A stretch of DNA of 17,743 bases, from positions 1-17,743 of the forward strand of contig PBLM01000002.1 in the NCBI GenBank assembly GCA_002721775.1, in the 5' to 3' direction. A program made the position numbers and the translations under genes. The DNA is from Rhodospirillaceae bacterium (GTDB lineage: Bacteria; Pseudomonadota; Alphaproteobacteria; Puniceispirillales; Puniceispirillaceae). Below, piece after piece: positions 8,845 through 16,453 of this stretch; within the stretch, counting starts at the first letter, position 1; every line of letters begins with the position of its first letter. Under the pieces are notes generated by a model. The model saw only the letters and a list, made by a program, of their open reading frames with translations, searched no databases and was not told where the DNA came from.

Positions 8845-8929
8845 CTTTGGATGGACGTCACATAATAAGATTAATATCTTTTTGTCAATTCTTGAATGAA
8901 GTGAATGTTTTAGGATTTGCCATCCAAAG
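8845..8929. repeat. Distant 10-bp inverted repeat in convergent intergenic region
   Basis: CTTTGGATGG (8845-8854) and CCATCCAAAG (8920-8929) are exact reverse complements enclosing 65 nt. They occupy nearly the whole gap between the convergent DmdA-like and diheme peroxidase genes. No T-tract follows on either strand. Role unknown. Confidence 0.4.
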
Positions 8930-8935
8930 ATGATT

Positions 8936-10342
8936 TCACTTATCAATAGGTAGTCCTGAGGGGACGCGTTCGGGTATGCCAAACCTGAGTTTTTGTGCTG
9001 TTTGGCCAGTCAAGGCATGCATGAATGATACAAGATCCGCGATATCGTAATCAGACAAAGCAATGGGCTGAATATCAATTTTATTTTTGAATCTTTTCAT
9101 TTCGATTCTGTCATCCCACACCAAAAAATCAATTTCTGTAAGCCAAGGGATTGATGGCAGCTTTGCCCATTCTCGTTTCCATTCTCTCAAAGATTCAGAG
9201 GGATTAAGGTGATGCCTTATGATGCCGTCCAAATCTGGAAATGCACCGTTATGTCCATAAGGGGCTGTTAGAGCCACGTTGCGCAGCGAAGGTGTGCGGA
9301 AGCGATAGGAATCCTCAATCCTGTCCGTCTCAGCCATACGGCCAACATCTCTTACAAAAGGGTCAAACCGTCGGGTACGCCCTGGGCCAAAAGGCGGAAT
9401 GGCTAGGGCATGGAATTTTTGATCTGTAAGTAACGGGCCTGAATGGCAGTTTGAACAAGCGGCTTTACCATAGAAAAGGTCCAAACCTCTTTTTTGCGCT
9501 GCATTTAATGCTGAGACATCACCAGCTAAAAATTTATCAAAATGCGAATCTCTAGACTCAAAATCCAGAGCTATGTACGCAGCTAAAGCCTCACCTATTT
9601 GAGCGATGGTTACGTCCTCAGCTTTATTAATATTATCGAACACCTCGACGAACATTTTTCCATATTCGGGTATCGTGCGAACTCTCTTTGCAAGAATGGG
9701 CCAAACATAGTCTATACGGTCATGGAGCGCACCTGCGACTTCATTTTCCTTGGGGTTGCCTGCCATTTCAAACTGAGCAGTCATTGGAAATATTGCCTGG
9801 GTGCCGAGAACTGTTTCTAGCCCTTCTGGAAGCCACTCCTCTGCTGGACTATTGAAACGATTATCGTAATCATCACTCAACGAAAGTCGCCCATCATGGA
9901 ATAAAACTTGAAAATCTTTTGCAGCCAGATTCCATAAAGCTGTTGCGTTACGTGGAATTCGTTTCTTTATTTTATCATCACCAGTTCCAGCCACGCGCTT
10001 AGGACCAACGCCAATTCCTCCTTCGCCAATACCTAATGAGAGCCCGTCTGCACCTCCAAATCGTGGGTGGTGACAAGTTCCGCAAGAAATATTTCTGTTG
10101 CCGGAAAGGATCTTGTCATAAAACAGGAGTTGCCCAATTTCTGCCCGCTCTTTTGAAAATTTATGGTAATCTGATTGTGTGAGCTGCCTCGGAAGGTTAT
10201 CTGCAAGGGCTTCTTTGTGAATTGTTACTAAGCAAAGTGCAATTAAAATGAGGTAAATATGCGTAGCCAGAGTGTTGTTTTTTTTCTGCTGCTTTTTTGG
10301 TTTTTGAGCGCATCTTCGATTGTAAGAGCAGAGATTGAGCAT
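8936..10342 (-). CDS. Periplasmic diheme cytochrome c peroxidase / MauG-like protein
   Basis: This secreted diheme protein belongs to the bacterial cytochrome c peroxidase/MauG family. Members reduce H2O2 or carry out high-valent haem oxidations in the periplasm. There are two c-type haem sites, CGTCH at 87-91 and CSNCH at 296-300 (numbered from the ATG at 10342). The family block RTPSLRNVALTAPYGHNG is at 349-366. A hydrophobic segment at about 29-41 ending in ALA-DN near 45-49 looks like a signal peptide, after an unusually long Lys/Gln-rich N-region. The start is uncertain. No ATG, GTG or TTG exists between this ATG and the mature protein, so either this ATG (no clear ribosome binding site) or a non-canonical codon is used. 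The result is an 84-bp head-to-head overlap with the Sel1-repeat gene. The open frame extends further upstream, but that part is antisense to the Sel1 gene. Confidence 0.85.
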   Translation of the reverse strand: MLNLCSYNRRCAQKPKKQQKKNNTLATHIYLILIALCLVTIHKEALADNLPRQLTQSDYHKFSKERAEIGQLLFYDKILSGNRNISCGTCHHPRFGGADGLSLGIGEGGIGVGPKRVAGTGDDKIKKRIPRNATALWNLAAKDFQVLFHDGRLSLSDDYDNRFNSPAEEWLPEGLETVLGTQAIFPMTAQFEMAGNPKENEVAGALHDRIDYVWPILAKRVRTIPEYGKMFVEVFDNINKAEDVTIAQIGEALAAYIALDFESRDSHFDKFLAGDVSALNAAQKRGLDLFYGKAACSNCHSGPLLTDQKFHALAIPPFGPGRTRRFDPFVRDVGRMAETDRIEDSYRFRTPSLRNVALTAPYGHNGAFPDLDGIIRHHLNPSESLREWKREWAKLPSIPWLTEIDFLVWDDRIEMKRFKNKIDIQPIALSDYDIADLVSFMHALTGQTAQKLRFGIPERVPSGLPIDK

Positions 10343-10750
10343 GCGCGCGATTTGATGGAAGCAAATGAATTTGAAGCGGCTTATAAAGAATTGTGGCCAG
10401 CTGCGCGTTCTGGCAACGCAGATGCTGAAGAATTGATTGGTGTTATGTATGCCATGGGGCTTGGTGTTAGGCAGGACTACCAAAGAGCTTTTGACTGGTA
10501 TTTGCGCTCTGCGTTGAAAGGCCATCCCGGTGCACAATCTGGTGTTGGTTGGTACTATGAACTCGGCTTGGGCATGCCTGCCCCTGATTTGGTGCGCGCT
10601 TACATGTGGTATGTTCTGTCTGCAATTGGTGGTGATCCTGATGCTGCGATTAGCCAAGAAGAAGTTGTCAAGAAAATGACTGTTGATCAAATCCAACAAG
10701 CAGAGGATATGATCGATGATTATCGTGTTTGGCTTTATCCGTTTAGATAG
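10259..10750 (+). CDS. Secreted Sel1-repeat (TPR-like) protein
   Basis: This small 163-residue protein has a clear Sec signal peptide. It has Arg at residue 2, a hydrophobic core at about 6-19 and likely cleavage after VRA at 22-24. The mature part holds two Sel1-like repeats, roughly residues 53-88 (AEELIGVMYAMGLGV..DYQRAFDWYLRSA) and 89-126 (GAQSGVGWYYELGLG..LVRAYMWYVLSA), which form helical pairs for protein binding. The ATG has GAGG (10250-10253) five bases upstream. A run of eight T at 10278-10285 is read in frame as the FF of the signal peptide. The promoter would have to lie inside the divergent peroxidase gene. The partner is unknown. A link to envelope stress or to the neighbouring peroxidase is only suggested by position. 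Confidence 0.85.
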   Translation: MRSQSVVFFLLLFWFLSASSIVRAEIEHARDLMEANEFEAAYKELWPAARSGNADAEELIGVMYAMGLGVRQDYQRAFDWYLRSALKGHPGAQSGVGWYYELGLGMPAPDLVRAYMWYVLSAIGGDPDAAISQEEVVKKMTVDQIQQAEDMIDDYRVWLYPFR

Positions 10751-10784
10751 CATGACGACAGACAATATATTCTGAACTGAAGAC

Positions 10785-10818
10785 TACTCTGAGCCCTAAT
10801 GCCATAAGACTCAGAGTA
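10785..10818. terminator. Hairpin between convergent genes, possible bidirectional terminator
   Basis: TACTCTGAG (10785-10793) and CTCAGAGTA (10810-10818) pair perfectly over 9 bp with a 16-nt loop. The hairpin lies 34 nt after the Sel1-repeat stop and 14 nt after the dctP stop on the other strand, where a shared terminator is expected. Neither side has a T-tract, so it is not a classic intrinsic terminator. Confidence 0.45.
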
Positions 10819-10832
10819 TAGATTGAGCAAAT

Positions 10833-11888
10833 TTAGTTTATATCTTTGCTGCGGCCTCCACCAATATCTGCCTCAGCTCGTGAGACAGCGGCGGTAAAGG
10901 CATTGAATACCTCTTCACCACCATCAACATTTGACTTGAACCAGTCATAAACAGGTGCAGCGGCTTTCTTGAACGCAGCTTTCTCAGCTGGTGTCGGAAC
11001 ATAAAGGTCACCGCCTCCAGCTACGAAATCAGCATAGGCTTGGATAGACTTACGCTTAGGTGATGCGAATGTTGCTTGTTGAAGCTGATAAAAACCATCT
11101 GCCACAACAGTTCTTAGACCTTCAGGCATAGACATGAATTTATCGTTATTCATCCACCAGAGTGCGCCCATATAGGCATGGCCATCAAGCGTTACATATT
11201 TCAAACCAGCATCTGGAAATTTCATCCCCATAATATCTGTTATGCCGTTCTTTGAGCCTTCAACGACGCCTGTTTGAAAGCTGGTGAACAATTCTGGCCA
11301 AGGGATGGGTGTAGGTGACGCGCCAAGAGCTCGTACCAATTCCTGTGGAAGGTCAGCAACAACAGTTCTGATTTTTAGGCCAGACATGTCGCCAGGATTC
11401 CGAACTCTGCGCTTGGTATTAGCAAAGTTTCTCCAACCACCTGTATTTCCGACTGTCATCAATCTGATTTTATTACCTGAATCCTTCAATGCCATCGAGC
11501 GAAGTTTTCTTGTGAAATCACCGGAAAGTACATGCTCGGCAATACGGTCATCTGACATCAAATAAGGCACGTCAAGAATCTGCACATAAGGGAAAATCCC
11601 TGCTGCACCGCCGGACGTGGAGATGTAAACATCGATTGAGCCATCAGCGACACCTTGCAAACATTCAGCACCTTTTGAGCAGAGCTGTGTTCCGATAAAG
11701 AGTTCTACAGCTATCGCCCCATTGGATGCACTTTCAACGTAGTTCTTAAAAACAACAAGACCGTCGTAATCCTCATCATTTTCATTTGAGTTCGCGGTTG
11801 CACGGATTTTATAATCCGCTGCTTGAACGGCTACTGTAGCAAGAGTCATAATGACTCCCATTACTAGTGATTTGAATATCTTCTTCAT
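10833..11888 (-). CDS. dctP: TRAP transporter substrate-binding protein (DctP family)
   Basis: This periplasmic solute receptor of a tripartite ATP-independent periplasmic transporter is 351 residues long. It has a typical Sec signal peptide (KK at 2-3, hydrophobic core, cleavage near VQA at 21-23). The family's ligand-anchoring arginine is visible as GLKIR with Arg174, followed by the usual ALGASPTPIPWPEL and FQTGVVEGSKN blocks (187-214). TRAP receptors bind organic anions through this arginine, so a carboxylate or sulfonate is expected. The start at 11888 is chosen because GGGAGG lies 5 nt upstream and it opens the signal peptide. The 14 extra upstream codons of the open frame are rejected. 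It is the last gene of the monooxygenase/TRAP operon, 31 nt after dctM. Having its own strong ribosome binding site fits the high dose receptors need. Confidence 0.93.
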   Translation of the reverse strand: MKKIFKSLVMGVIMTLATVAVQAADYKIRATANSNENDEDYDGLVVFKNYVESASNGAIAVELFIGTQLCSKGAECLQGVADGSIDVYISTSGGAAGIFPYVQILDVPYLMSDDRIAEHVLSGDFTRKLRSMALKDSGNKIRLMTVGNTGGWRNFANTKRRVRNPGDMSGLKIRTVVADLPQELVRALGASPTPIPWPELFTSFQTGVVEGSKNGITDIMGMKFPDAGLKYVTLDGHAYMGALWWMNNDKFMSMPEGLRTVVADGFYQLQQATFASPKRKSIQAYADFVAGGGDLYVPTPAEKAAFKKAAAPVYDWFKSNVDGGEEVFNAFTAAVSRAEADIGGGRSKDIN

Positions 11889-11919
11889 ATTTTCCTCCCT
11901 TTGGTTAATACAGAAGACG

Positions 11920-13209
11920 CTATGAGACAAAACCTGTCAATCTAGGAATTGTCATGGAAATGGCTGGAAAAAAGGTAATCAAAAAGATCACAATAATTTC
12001 AACCAAGAGAAAAGGTAAGATCGCACGGGTGATTTCTTCCACGCGCTCCCCTGAAACTGATGACGCCACGAAAAGCACGAGTCCCATCGGTGGGGTAGCT
12101 AACCCAACTGTAAGATTAACACTCATGATAATTGCGAAATGAACAGGATGGATGCCGAGATCCAGAAATATTGGGCCCAGAACCGGCCCGAGTATAATAA
12201 TGGCCGGACCTGCATCCAAAAACATCCCTACAATAAAAAGAAGTATATTTATTAAGAAAAGCAAAATAAGAGGGTTTTCCGAAATGGACAAGATTGCACT
12301 TGCAAGATGTTCTGGCGCATGACTCAGACTAACAACAGTTTTGAACGCCATTGCAGCACCGACCAAAAGGAGAACAATTGCTGATGTCATGGCTGCCCTA
12401 TTTAAAACATCAGGCAAATCCCTGACCCTCAATGTGCGCATTACAAAGAAGCCGATGAATATTGCATAGCCAACAGCCACTGCAGCAGCCTCGGTTGGTG
12501 TAAAGATTCCCATTAATATGCCGCCTAGTATGATAACTGGTGTCAGTAGAGGGAAGAAAGCCTTCAAAGATGCGTTGCCTCGTTCTGTCCAGCTATAACG
12601 CTTGCTGGCGGGAGGAAAGTCTTTTAGGTTCGCCATAAATTTGACCATCAACATTAGGCCAATTCCAACAAGAATACCTGGGACAATACCGGCGAGAAAT
12701 AACGCTGCAACGCTCTCACCCATGACATAAGCATAGATAATCATTATGCCTGAAGGGGGAATTATTGGCCCTATGACTGAACTGGCGGCTGTTACTGCAG
12801 CAGCAAACCGGCGGCTGTAACCCTGCTTAACCATAGCGGGAACAAGCATGGAGCCTAATGCAGAGGTATCAGCAACAGCTGAGCCTGATAAGCCTGCAAA
12901 CAAAATAGACGAAAGAATATTTACATGAGCTAAGCCGCCACGCAGATGGCCCATCATAGCCTGCGCAAATTCGACAAGTCGTGCGGTGATTCCTCCCCGG
13001 TTCATTAACTCACCGGCTAACATGAAAAATGGTATCGCCATTAATGGGAAGCTGTCTATTCCATTATATACATTGCGGTAGAGGAGGGTGATGTCACGCT
13101 CTTGTCCATTCAACCATAGCATAAGTCCAGGTGCTGCCAACAACGCGAAAAAAACCGGCAAGCCGACAAGAAGGAAAATAAGGAAGATTGGCAAGAACCA
13201 AATCAGCAT
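11920..13209 (-). CDS. dctM: TRAP transporter large permease (DctM family)
   Basis: This 429-residue polytopic inner-membrane protein forms the Na+-coupled transport channel of the TRAP system. Multiple hydrophobic segments run through its length, as expected for about 12 helices. The family signature GLSGSAVADTSALGS is at 106-120, and a related helix-break region (VNLTVGLATPPMGLVLF) appears near the C-terminus. The ATG overlaps the dctQ stop by one base (TAATG). The length matches separate, unfused DctM proteins. Its substrate follows the DctP partner. The operon mates point to a sulfonated or otherwise anionic compound, which is inference. Confidence 0.95.
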   Translation of the reverse strand: MLIWFLPIFLIFLLVGLPVFFALLAAPGLMLWLNGQERDITLLYRNVYNGIDSFPLMAIPFFMLAGELMNRGGITARLVEFAQAMMGHLRGGLAHVNILSSILFAGLSGSAVADTSALGSMLVPAMVKQGYSRRFAAAVTAASSVIGPIIPPSGIMIIYAYVMGESVAALFLAGIVPGILVGIGLMLMVKFMANLKDFPPASKRYSWTERGNASLKAFFPLLTPVIILGGILMGIFTPTEAAAVAVGYAIFIGFFVMRTLRVRDLPDVLNRAAMTSAIVLLLVGAAMAFKTVVSLSHAPEHLASAILSISENPLILLFLINILLFIVGMFLDAGPAIIILGPVLGPIFLDLGIHPVHFAIIMSVNLTVGLATPPMGLVLFVASSVSGERVEEITRAILPFLLVEIIVIFLITFFPAISMTIPRLTGFVS

Positions 13210-13799
13210 TACTTTACCTTTATCTCTTCAGTGTTATTTAGCGGTTTAAGCTGAGACTCACCGCCAAAAATGCTTATAGCTGAGCGCAGCAACAGCTCAA
13301 GGTTTACAAGTGACATCAGGCAAAACCCAATAAATAAAGACATGTAGGACCAAGCTAGTTTCATCTTTATGGCTTTCATGCCAATTAGATTGAACGGTAG
13401 CTTTAGGGATGAACTTGCAAAGAGCCAGCCTGAATTTACATGTGACCAACCTAATTTGACGGCGACTATCAAGACGGTAAATGAGACTAGAAGCAGACTA
13501 AATACCAAAACTTTACATATAAGGCCTGGAAGTAAGGTCTGAACACCAATTATTGCCACCATGCTTCCCTGCCGTAGGGCGATTGGCCCCATTAGACCTG
13601 CCAGCCACAGCATTAAAAAGCGTGCAGCCTCGTCAGGCCATGCAAGAGCATTGTTCAAAACATATCGGAAATAGACTTGTGTCAGAATGACCACCACCAT
13701 CAAGCCCATCGCACAGATGGAGAGGTTTCGGCCAATATACCCTGCCAAGTCATTAACTCGCTCGACTGGATTGTTGATTATCAATAGAAGGTTTATCAT
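13209..13799 (-). CDS. dctQ: TRAP transporter small permease (DctQ family)
   Basis: This is the 196-residue small membrane subunit that pairs with DctM in TRAP transporters. Four hydrophobic stretches are visible, at roughly 27-50, 62-84, 93-115 and 150-172. The FRYVLN...W.DE.ARFL.LW pattern after the first helix is typical of DctQ. It starts in an ATGA overlap with the flavin-reductase stop and ends in a TAATG overlap with dctM. The transporter is therefore encoded in one continuous translationally coupled chain with the enzymes upstream. Sequence is poorly conserved in this family, so the call rests mainly on topology and position. Confidence 0.9.
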   Translation of the reverse strand: MINLLLIINNPVERVNDLAGYIGRNLSICAMGLMVVVILTQVYFRYVLNNALAWPDEAARFLMLWLAGLMGPIALRQGSMVAIIGVQTLLPGLICKVLVFSLLLVSFTVLIVAVKLGWSHVNSGWLFASSSLKLPFNLIGMKAIKMKLAWSYMSLFIGFCLMSLVNLELLLRSAISIFGGESQLKPLNNTEEIKVK

Positions 13800-14328
13800 A
13801 ATATATCGTTATATGGCTGCAGGTCTGGGTCAATATAGCGTCCTTGCGAAAATGTCAGCGGAACACCCTTTAACGTAGACACCAGCTCCAAAAGTCCCAA
13901 TAAAATAAAATGGTCACTGCCGTCATAATCTTTGAATTGTCTGCATTCAAAGCACGCTAAACTCCCTTTCAACAGTGGTACCTGCTGCATACTCAATGAC
14001 CAGTCAGTATGTTCGAACGCTCGTGCGGCTTGTGCAAAAGAGACGTACAAATGTTTGAGCCCGCTGGCATCACGTGCACAGCGTAGTTCTTCGCATCCAT
14101 AAAGGAACTGAGTCGCTTTGATTGCTTGTTCGAACACCACATTATTGATGGTGGCTTTGGCGATACGCTAGTGAAGCTATTTACGTTTATGCCAAGTGGC
14201 CCGTTATGTCTCATGCATGTGATGGTTGTAACGCCTGTGAGAAAATTTCCAAAAGCTTGGCGGTATTCAGCGATCCGATCCTCAGTTGGATTAAATTTTC
14301 CACCATCGTGCTGCACCCCTGGTTTCAC
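13796..14328 (-). pseudogene. NAD(P)H:flavin oxidoreductase (FMN split-barrel) with an apparent -1 frameshift
   Basis: A flavin reductase of the HpaC/RutF-like family is spread over two frames. The N-terminal half (GTG start at 14328) gives YRQAFGNFLTGVTTITC, GPLGINVNSFTSVSPKPPSIMWC and YAVHVMPAG. The C-terminal half in another frame gives FAQAARAFEHTDWS, LLKGSLACFECR, DHFILLGLLELV and FSQGRY. The frames join naturally at GCGGGCTCAAA near 14060-14064, where one missing base (GGGG shortened to GGG) explains the break. The joined protein would be about 177 residues, normal for the family. Uncorrected, the first frame stops at 13993 after 111 residues. The start overlaps the aldo/keto reductase stop by 4 nt (GTGA) and the end overlaps dctQ by 4 nt. 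Its expected role is to supply FMNH2 to the monooxygenase. Sequencing error, real mutation or programmed shift cannot be told apart here. No classical slippery heptamer is seen. Confidence 0.82.
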
Positions 14329-15218
14329 GGTACTTCCACCCCATTTGCAGATTCATAGATCTCAAACCAATCGGTGCGATTCATGTTTAATTTAAGAGCA
14401 TCAGAAATATGTCTGATTCGCTCAAGATTATTTGTGCCCAGAACAGGCATAATCTGTGCTGGATGAGCAAGTAGCCAGGCAACAGCAACTGCCCCGATAT
14501 CGACACCAGCGTTATTTGCTTTTGCTTGTAGTGTCGCATTCAGGTGGGTATTGCCCCCTGAAAACAGCATCCCGCCAGCGAGAGGTGACCAGGCCATTGG
14601 CGGGATGCCCCGCTCTTGTAGAAAAGCGATATCGCCGTTGGTAAAGGCCTGGTTGGTCAGAACAGATATCTCAATCTGATTTGTGACAAGTTGGTTCTGC
14701 ATTGCAGATTGCAGGAGTGTCCAGTCATGTGGTTTGAAATTTGATACGCCGACAGCCTGAACTTTTCCAGCGCTAATCAACTGGTCAAGAATAGACCCTG
14801 TTTCATGGTGGTCCATGAACGGGTCAGGCCTGTGTATCAGCAAAAGATCAATCGTTTCTATGCGCATCAGGCGCAAGCTGTCTTCAACAGACTGGCGGAT
14901 GTGGGCTGCGCTGGTATCATAGTACTTCAGACGTGCTGCACTGTGCCGTCCAGCTGGCGCAATGATATCGCATTTGGTGACGATCTCGACTTGCGCGCGC
15001 AGATGTGGCGCAGCTTGAAGTGCGTGGCCAAAAATTTCCTCTGCCTGATATCCCCCATAAATATCTGCCTGATCCATGGTGGTGATCCCTTGCGCAAGAC
15101 ACGCCTCAACTTTTGCCTGCACATGTGCAGGTGAGGTGTCGCTGTCATCACCAAGACGCCACATGCCATAGATTAAACGAGACAGAGACAGTGCTTCATT
15201 GAGCGCAATTTTTTCCAT
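14325..15218 (-). CDS. Aldo/keto reductase, YdhF-like
   Basis: This is a 297-residue NADPH-dependent aldo/keto reductase with a TIM-barrel fold. The catalytic tetrad is visible: Asp49 (TTMDQADIYGG), Tyr54, Lys82 (VTKCD) and His129 (LLLIHRPDP). The sequence follows E. coli YdhF closely, from ITT.D.ADIYGGYQ to VGVSNF, TNQIEIS, PMAWSPL and the final VP. The ATG at 15218 overlaps the monooxygenase stop by one base (TAATG). The longer upstream reading is antisense-free but lies inside the monooxygenase gene and is rejected. Operon partners suggest that it reduces the aldehyde left after oxidative desulfonation, as SmoB does with 6-oxo-glucose in sulfoquinovose breakdown. That role is inferred, not visible in the sequence. 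Confidence 0.92.
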   Translation of the reverse strand: MEKIALNEALSLSRLIYGMWRLGDDSDTSPAHVQAKVEACLAQGITTMDQADIYGGYQAEEIFGHALQAAPHLRAQVEIVTKCDIIAPAGRHSAARLKYYDTSAAHIRQSVEDSLRLMRIETIDLLLIHRPDPFMDHHETGSILDQLISAGKVQAVGVSNFKPHDWTLLQSAMQNQLVTNQIEISVLTNQAFTNGDIAFLQERGIPPMAWSPLAGGMLFSGGNTHLNATLQAKANNAGVDIGAVAVAWLLAHPAQIMPVLGTNNLERIRHISDALKLNMNRTDWFEIYESANGVEVP

Positions 15219-16375
15219 TATCGTCTTTCTCCGTGCCCAAGTGGCGTGGCTGGCAGCTGGTTTGGCACACGTCCATATTCGTGCGGAAGTGAACAAGTCT
15301 TGAGTTCTGGTAATACTAATTTGCCGATATAATTACATTCGTCCAGATGCGGGTAGCCTGAGAAGATAAAGGAGCGCATTCCCATTTTCTGATAGGTCTC
15401 AATTTCCGACAGTATTTGATCAGCAGAGCCCACAAGCGCTGCACCGCAGCCTGATCTAGCCCGTCCAACCCCTGTCCATAAATGCGGCTCAATAAACCCC
15501 TCCATATCAGCAAGCTTACGATTTCTGGCCTGACGGGCAACGCCCAAAGATGTTGAATCAAGCGCACGTTCTCTGATCGCCTTACCTTTATTCTCATCAA
15601 GTTTTGAGACAAGCTCATCTGCATATTCGCGGGCCTCTGCTTCTGTTTTGCGCACAATCATATGGACGCGCAAACCATAATCTAGAGTGCGGCCATAGCT
15701 AGCTGCTTGTTCATGGACAGTTTTCATACGGCCTTCCAGCTCTTCTCTGCGCTCTGGCCACATTAGATACACATCACAATGTCGGGCGCATAAATCTACA
15801 GCTGCGGGTGAATAGCCCCCGAAATACAATAAAGGCCCTCCATTTTGTTGATAAGGACGTGCAGGGTCAGCTGGCACGCCTTCAAAATTATAAATTTCGC
15901 CCTTATAGTTTATCTCGTCCTGTGTCCAGGCCTGACGCAGTATTTCAACAACCTCACGTGATCTTCGATAGCGATAGGCGCTGTCTTCAACCTGCCCCGG
16001 AAAATCAGAGCTGATGATATTTATGGTAAGCCGGCCTTCCAGCATATGATCAAGTGTCGCCACTGTTCGCGCTAGCATGATGGGCTGCATCTCACCACAA
16101 CGTACAGCGGCCAGTAAGTTTATTTTTTCAGTTACCGGTGCGCAGCCAGCAACAAAGGACAATGTGTCCTGACCAACCTGATAAGATGACGGGCAAAGTA
16201 TGTTGCGGAATCCGTTTCTTTCTGATGTTTTTACAATTTCAGAGCAATGTGACCAGCTGGATCTTAAGTGACCTTCTGGGACGCCCAGATACTGATAATC
16301 ATCTGAGCAAAGTGCCGAGAAAAAACTTACCTCAGCGGCGTCTAAACCGTTGCTAGTTATTGGCACAATAGTCAT
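15218..16375 (-). CDS. SsuD-like FMNH2-dependent sulfonate monooxygenase (luciferase-like, SmoC candidate)
   Basis: This 385-residue bacterial luciferase-like monooxygenase is of the alkanesulfonate monooxygenase type, cleaving C-SO3- with FMNH2 and O2 to give sulfite and an aldehyde. Landmarks shared with E. coli SsuD include ARTVATLDHMLEGRLTINI (102-120), PLLYFGGYSP, the active-site RxH as Arg236/His238 (GLRVHMIVR), and W300-TGVGRARSGCGAALVG with Arg307. FSGYPHLDE gives Tyr341 (SsuD Tyr331) and His343. SsuD Cys54 does not appear conserved in the aligned PSSYQVGQD stretch, hinting at a different substrate. The ATG at 16375 has GGGGAG nine bases upstream and a promoter directly before it. First gene of the operon with an aldo/keto reductase, a flavin reductase and TRAP genes. 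Confidence 0.9.
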   Translation of the reverse strand: MTIVPITSNGLDAAEVSFFSALCSDDYQYLGVPEGHLRSSWSHCSEIVKTSERNGFRNILCPSSYQVGQDTLSFVAGCAPVTEKINLLAAVRCGEMQPIMLARTVATLDHMLEGRLTINIISSDFPGQVEDSAYRYRRSREVVEILRQAWTQDEINYKGEIYNFEGVPADPARPYQQNGGPLLYFGGYSPAAVDLCARHCDVYLMWPERREELEGRMKTVHEQAASYGRTLDYGLRVHMIVRKTEAEAREYADELVSKLDENKGKAIRERALDSTSLGVARQARNRKLADMEGFIEPHLWTGVGRARSGCGAALVGSADQILSEIETYQKMGMRSFIFSGYPHLDECNYIGKLVLPELKTCSLPHEYGRVPNQLPATPLGHGERR

Positions 16376-16399
16376 CTTGACATTCTCCCCATCCTGCTA

Positions 16400-16427
16400 A
16401 TTATAGCTATAGCCAGATGTAAATCAA
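16400..16427 (-). promoter_or_regulatory. Candidate sigma-70 promoter of the monooxygenase-TRAP operon
   Basis: On the minus strand, TTGATT (16427-16422) and a perfect TATAAT (16405-16400) are 16 nt apart. The -10 lies 24 nt before the monooxygenase ATG, leaving a short leader that still holds the GGGGAG ribosome binding site. The -10 overlaps the palindrome at 16402-16411. Confidence 0.55.
16402..16411. promoter_or_regulatory. Palindrome TATAGCTATA overlapping the -10, candidate GntR operator
   Basis: TATAGCTATA is a perfect 10-bp palindrome and overlaps a second one, GCTATAGC (16406-16413). It covers the -10 of the leftward operon and lies just upstream of the GntR gene. Short AT-rich palindromes of this kind are common GntR/HutC sites. 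The assignment to this regulator is inferred from position. Confidence 0.4.
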
Positions 16428-16453
16428 TGGTGTATCAATTTAGGATGAACAGA

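Noticed and set aside
10343..10765. Upstream extension of the diheme peroxidase frame (about 141 further residues)
   Set aside because: It is wholly antisense to the Sel1-repeat gene, has no recognisable domain and would bury the signal peptide in mid-protein.
14060..14064. Programmed -1 ribosomal frameshift site in the flavin reductase
   Set aside because: No X-XXY-YYZ slippery heptamer or obvious downstream pseudoknot is seen, so mutation or sequence error is preferred.
13997..14140. Independent small gene starting at the ATG at 14140
   Set aside because: Its first 20 or so residues are an out-of-frame reading of the flavin reductase N-terminal half. Only the part after the frameshift is family-like.
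15219..15296. N-terminal extension of the aldo/keto reductase
   Set aside because: It lies within the monooxygenase coding end, and the TAATG-coupled ATG at 15218 gives the normal family N-terminus.
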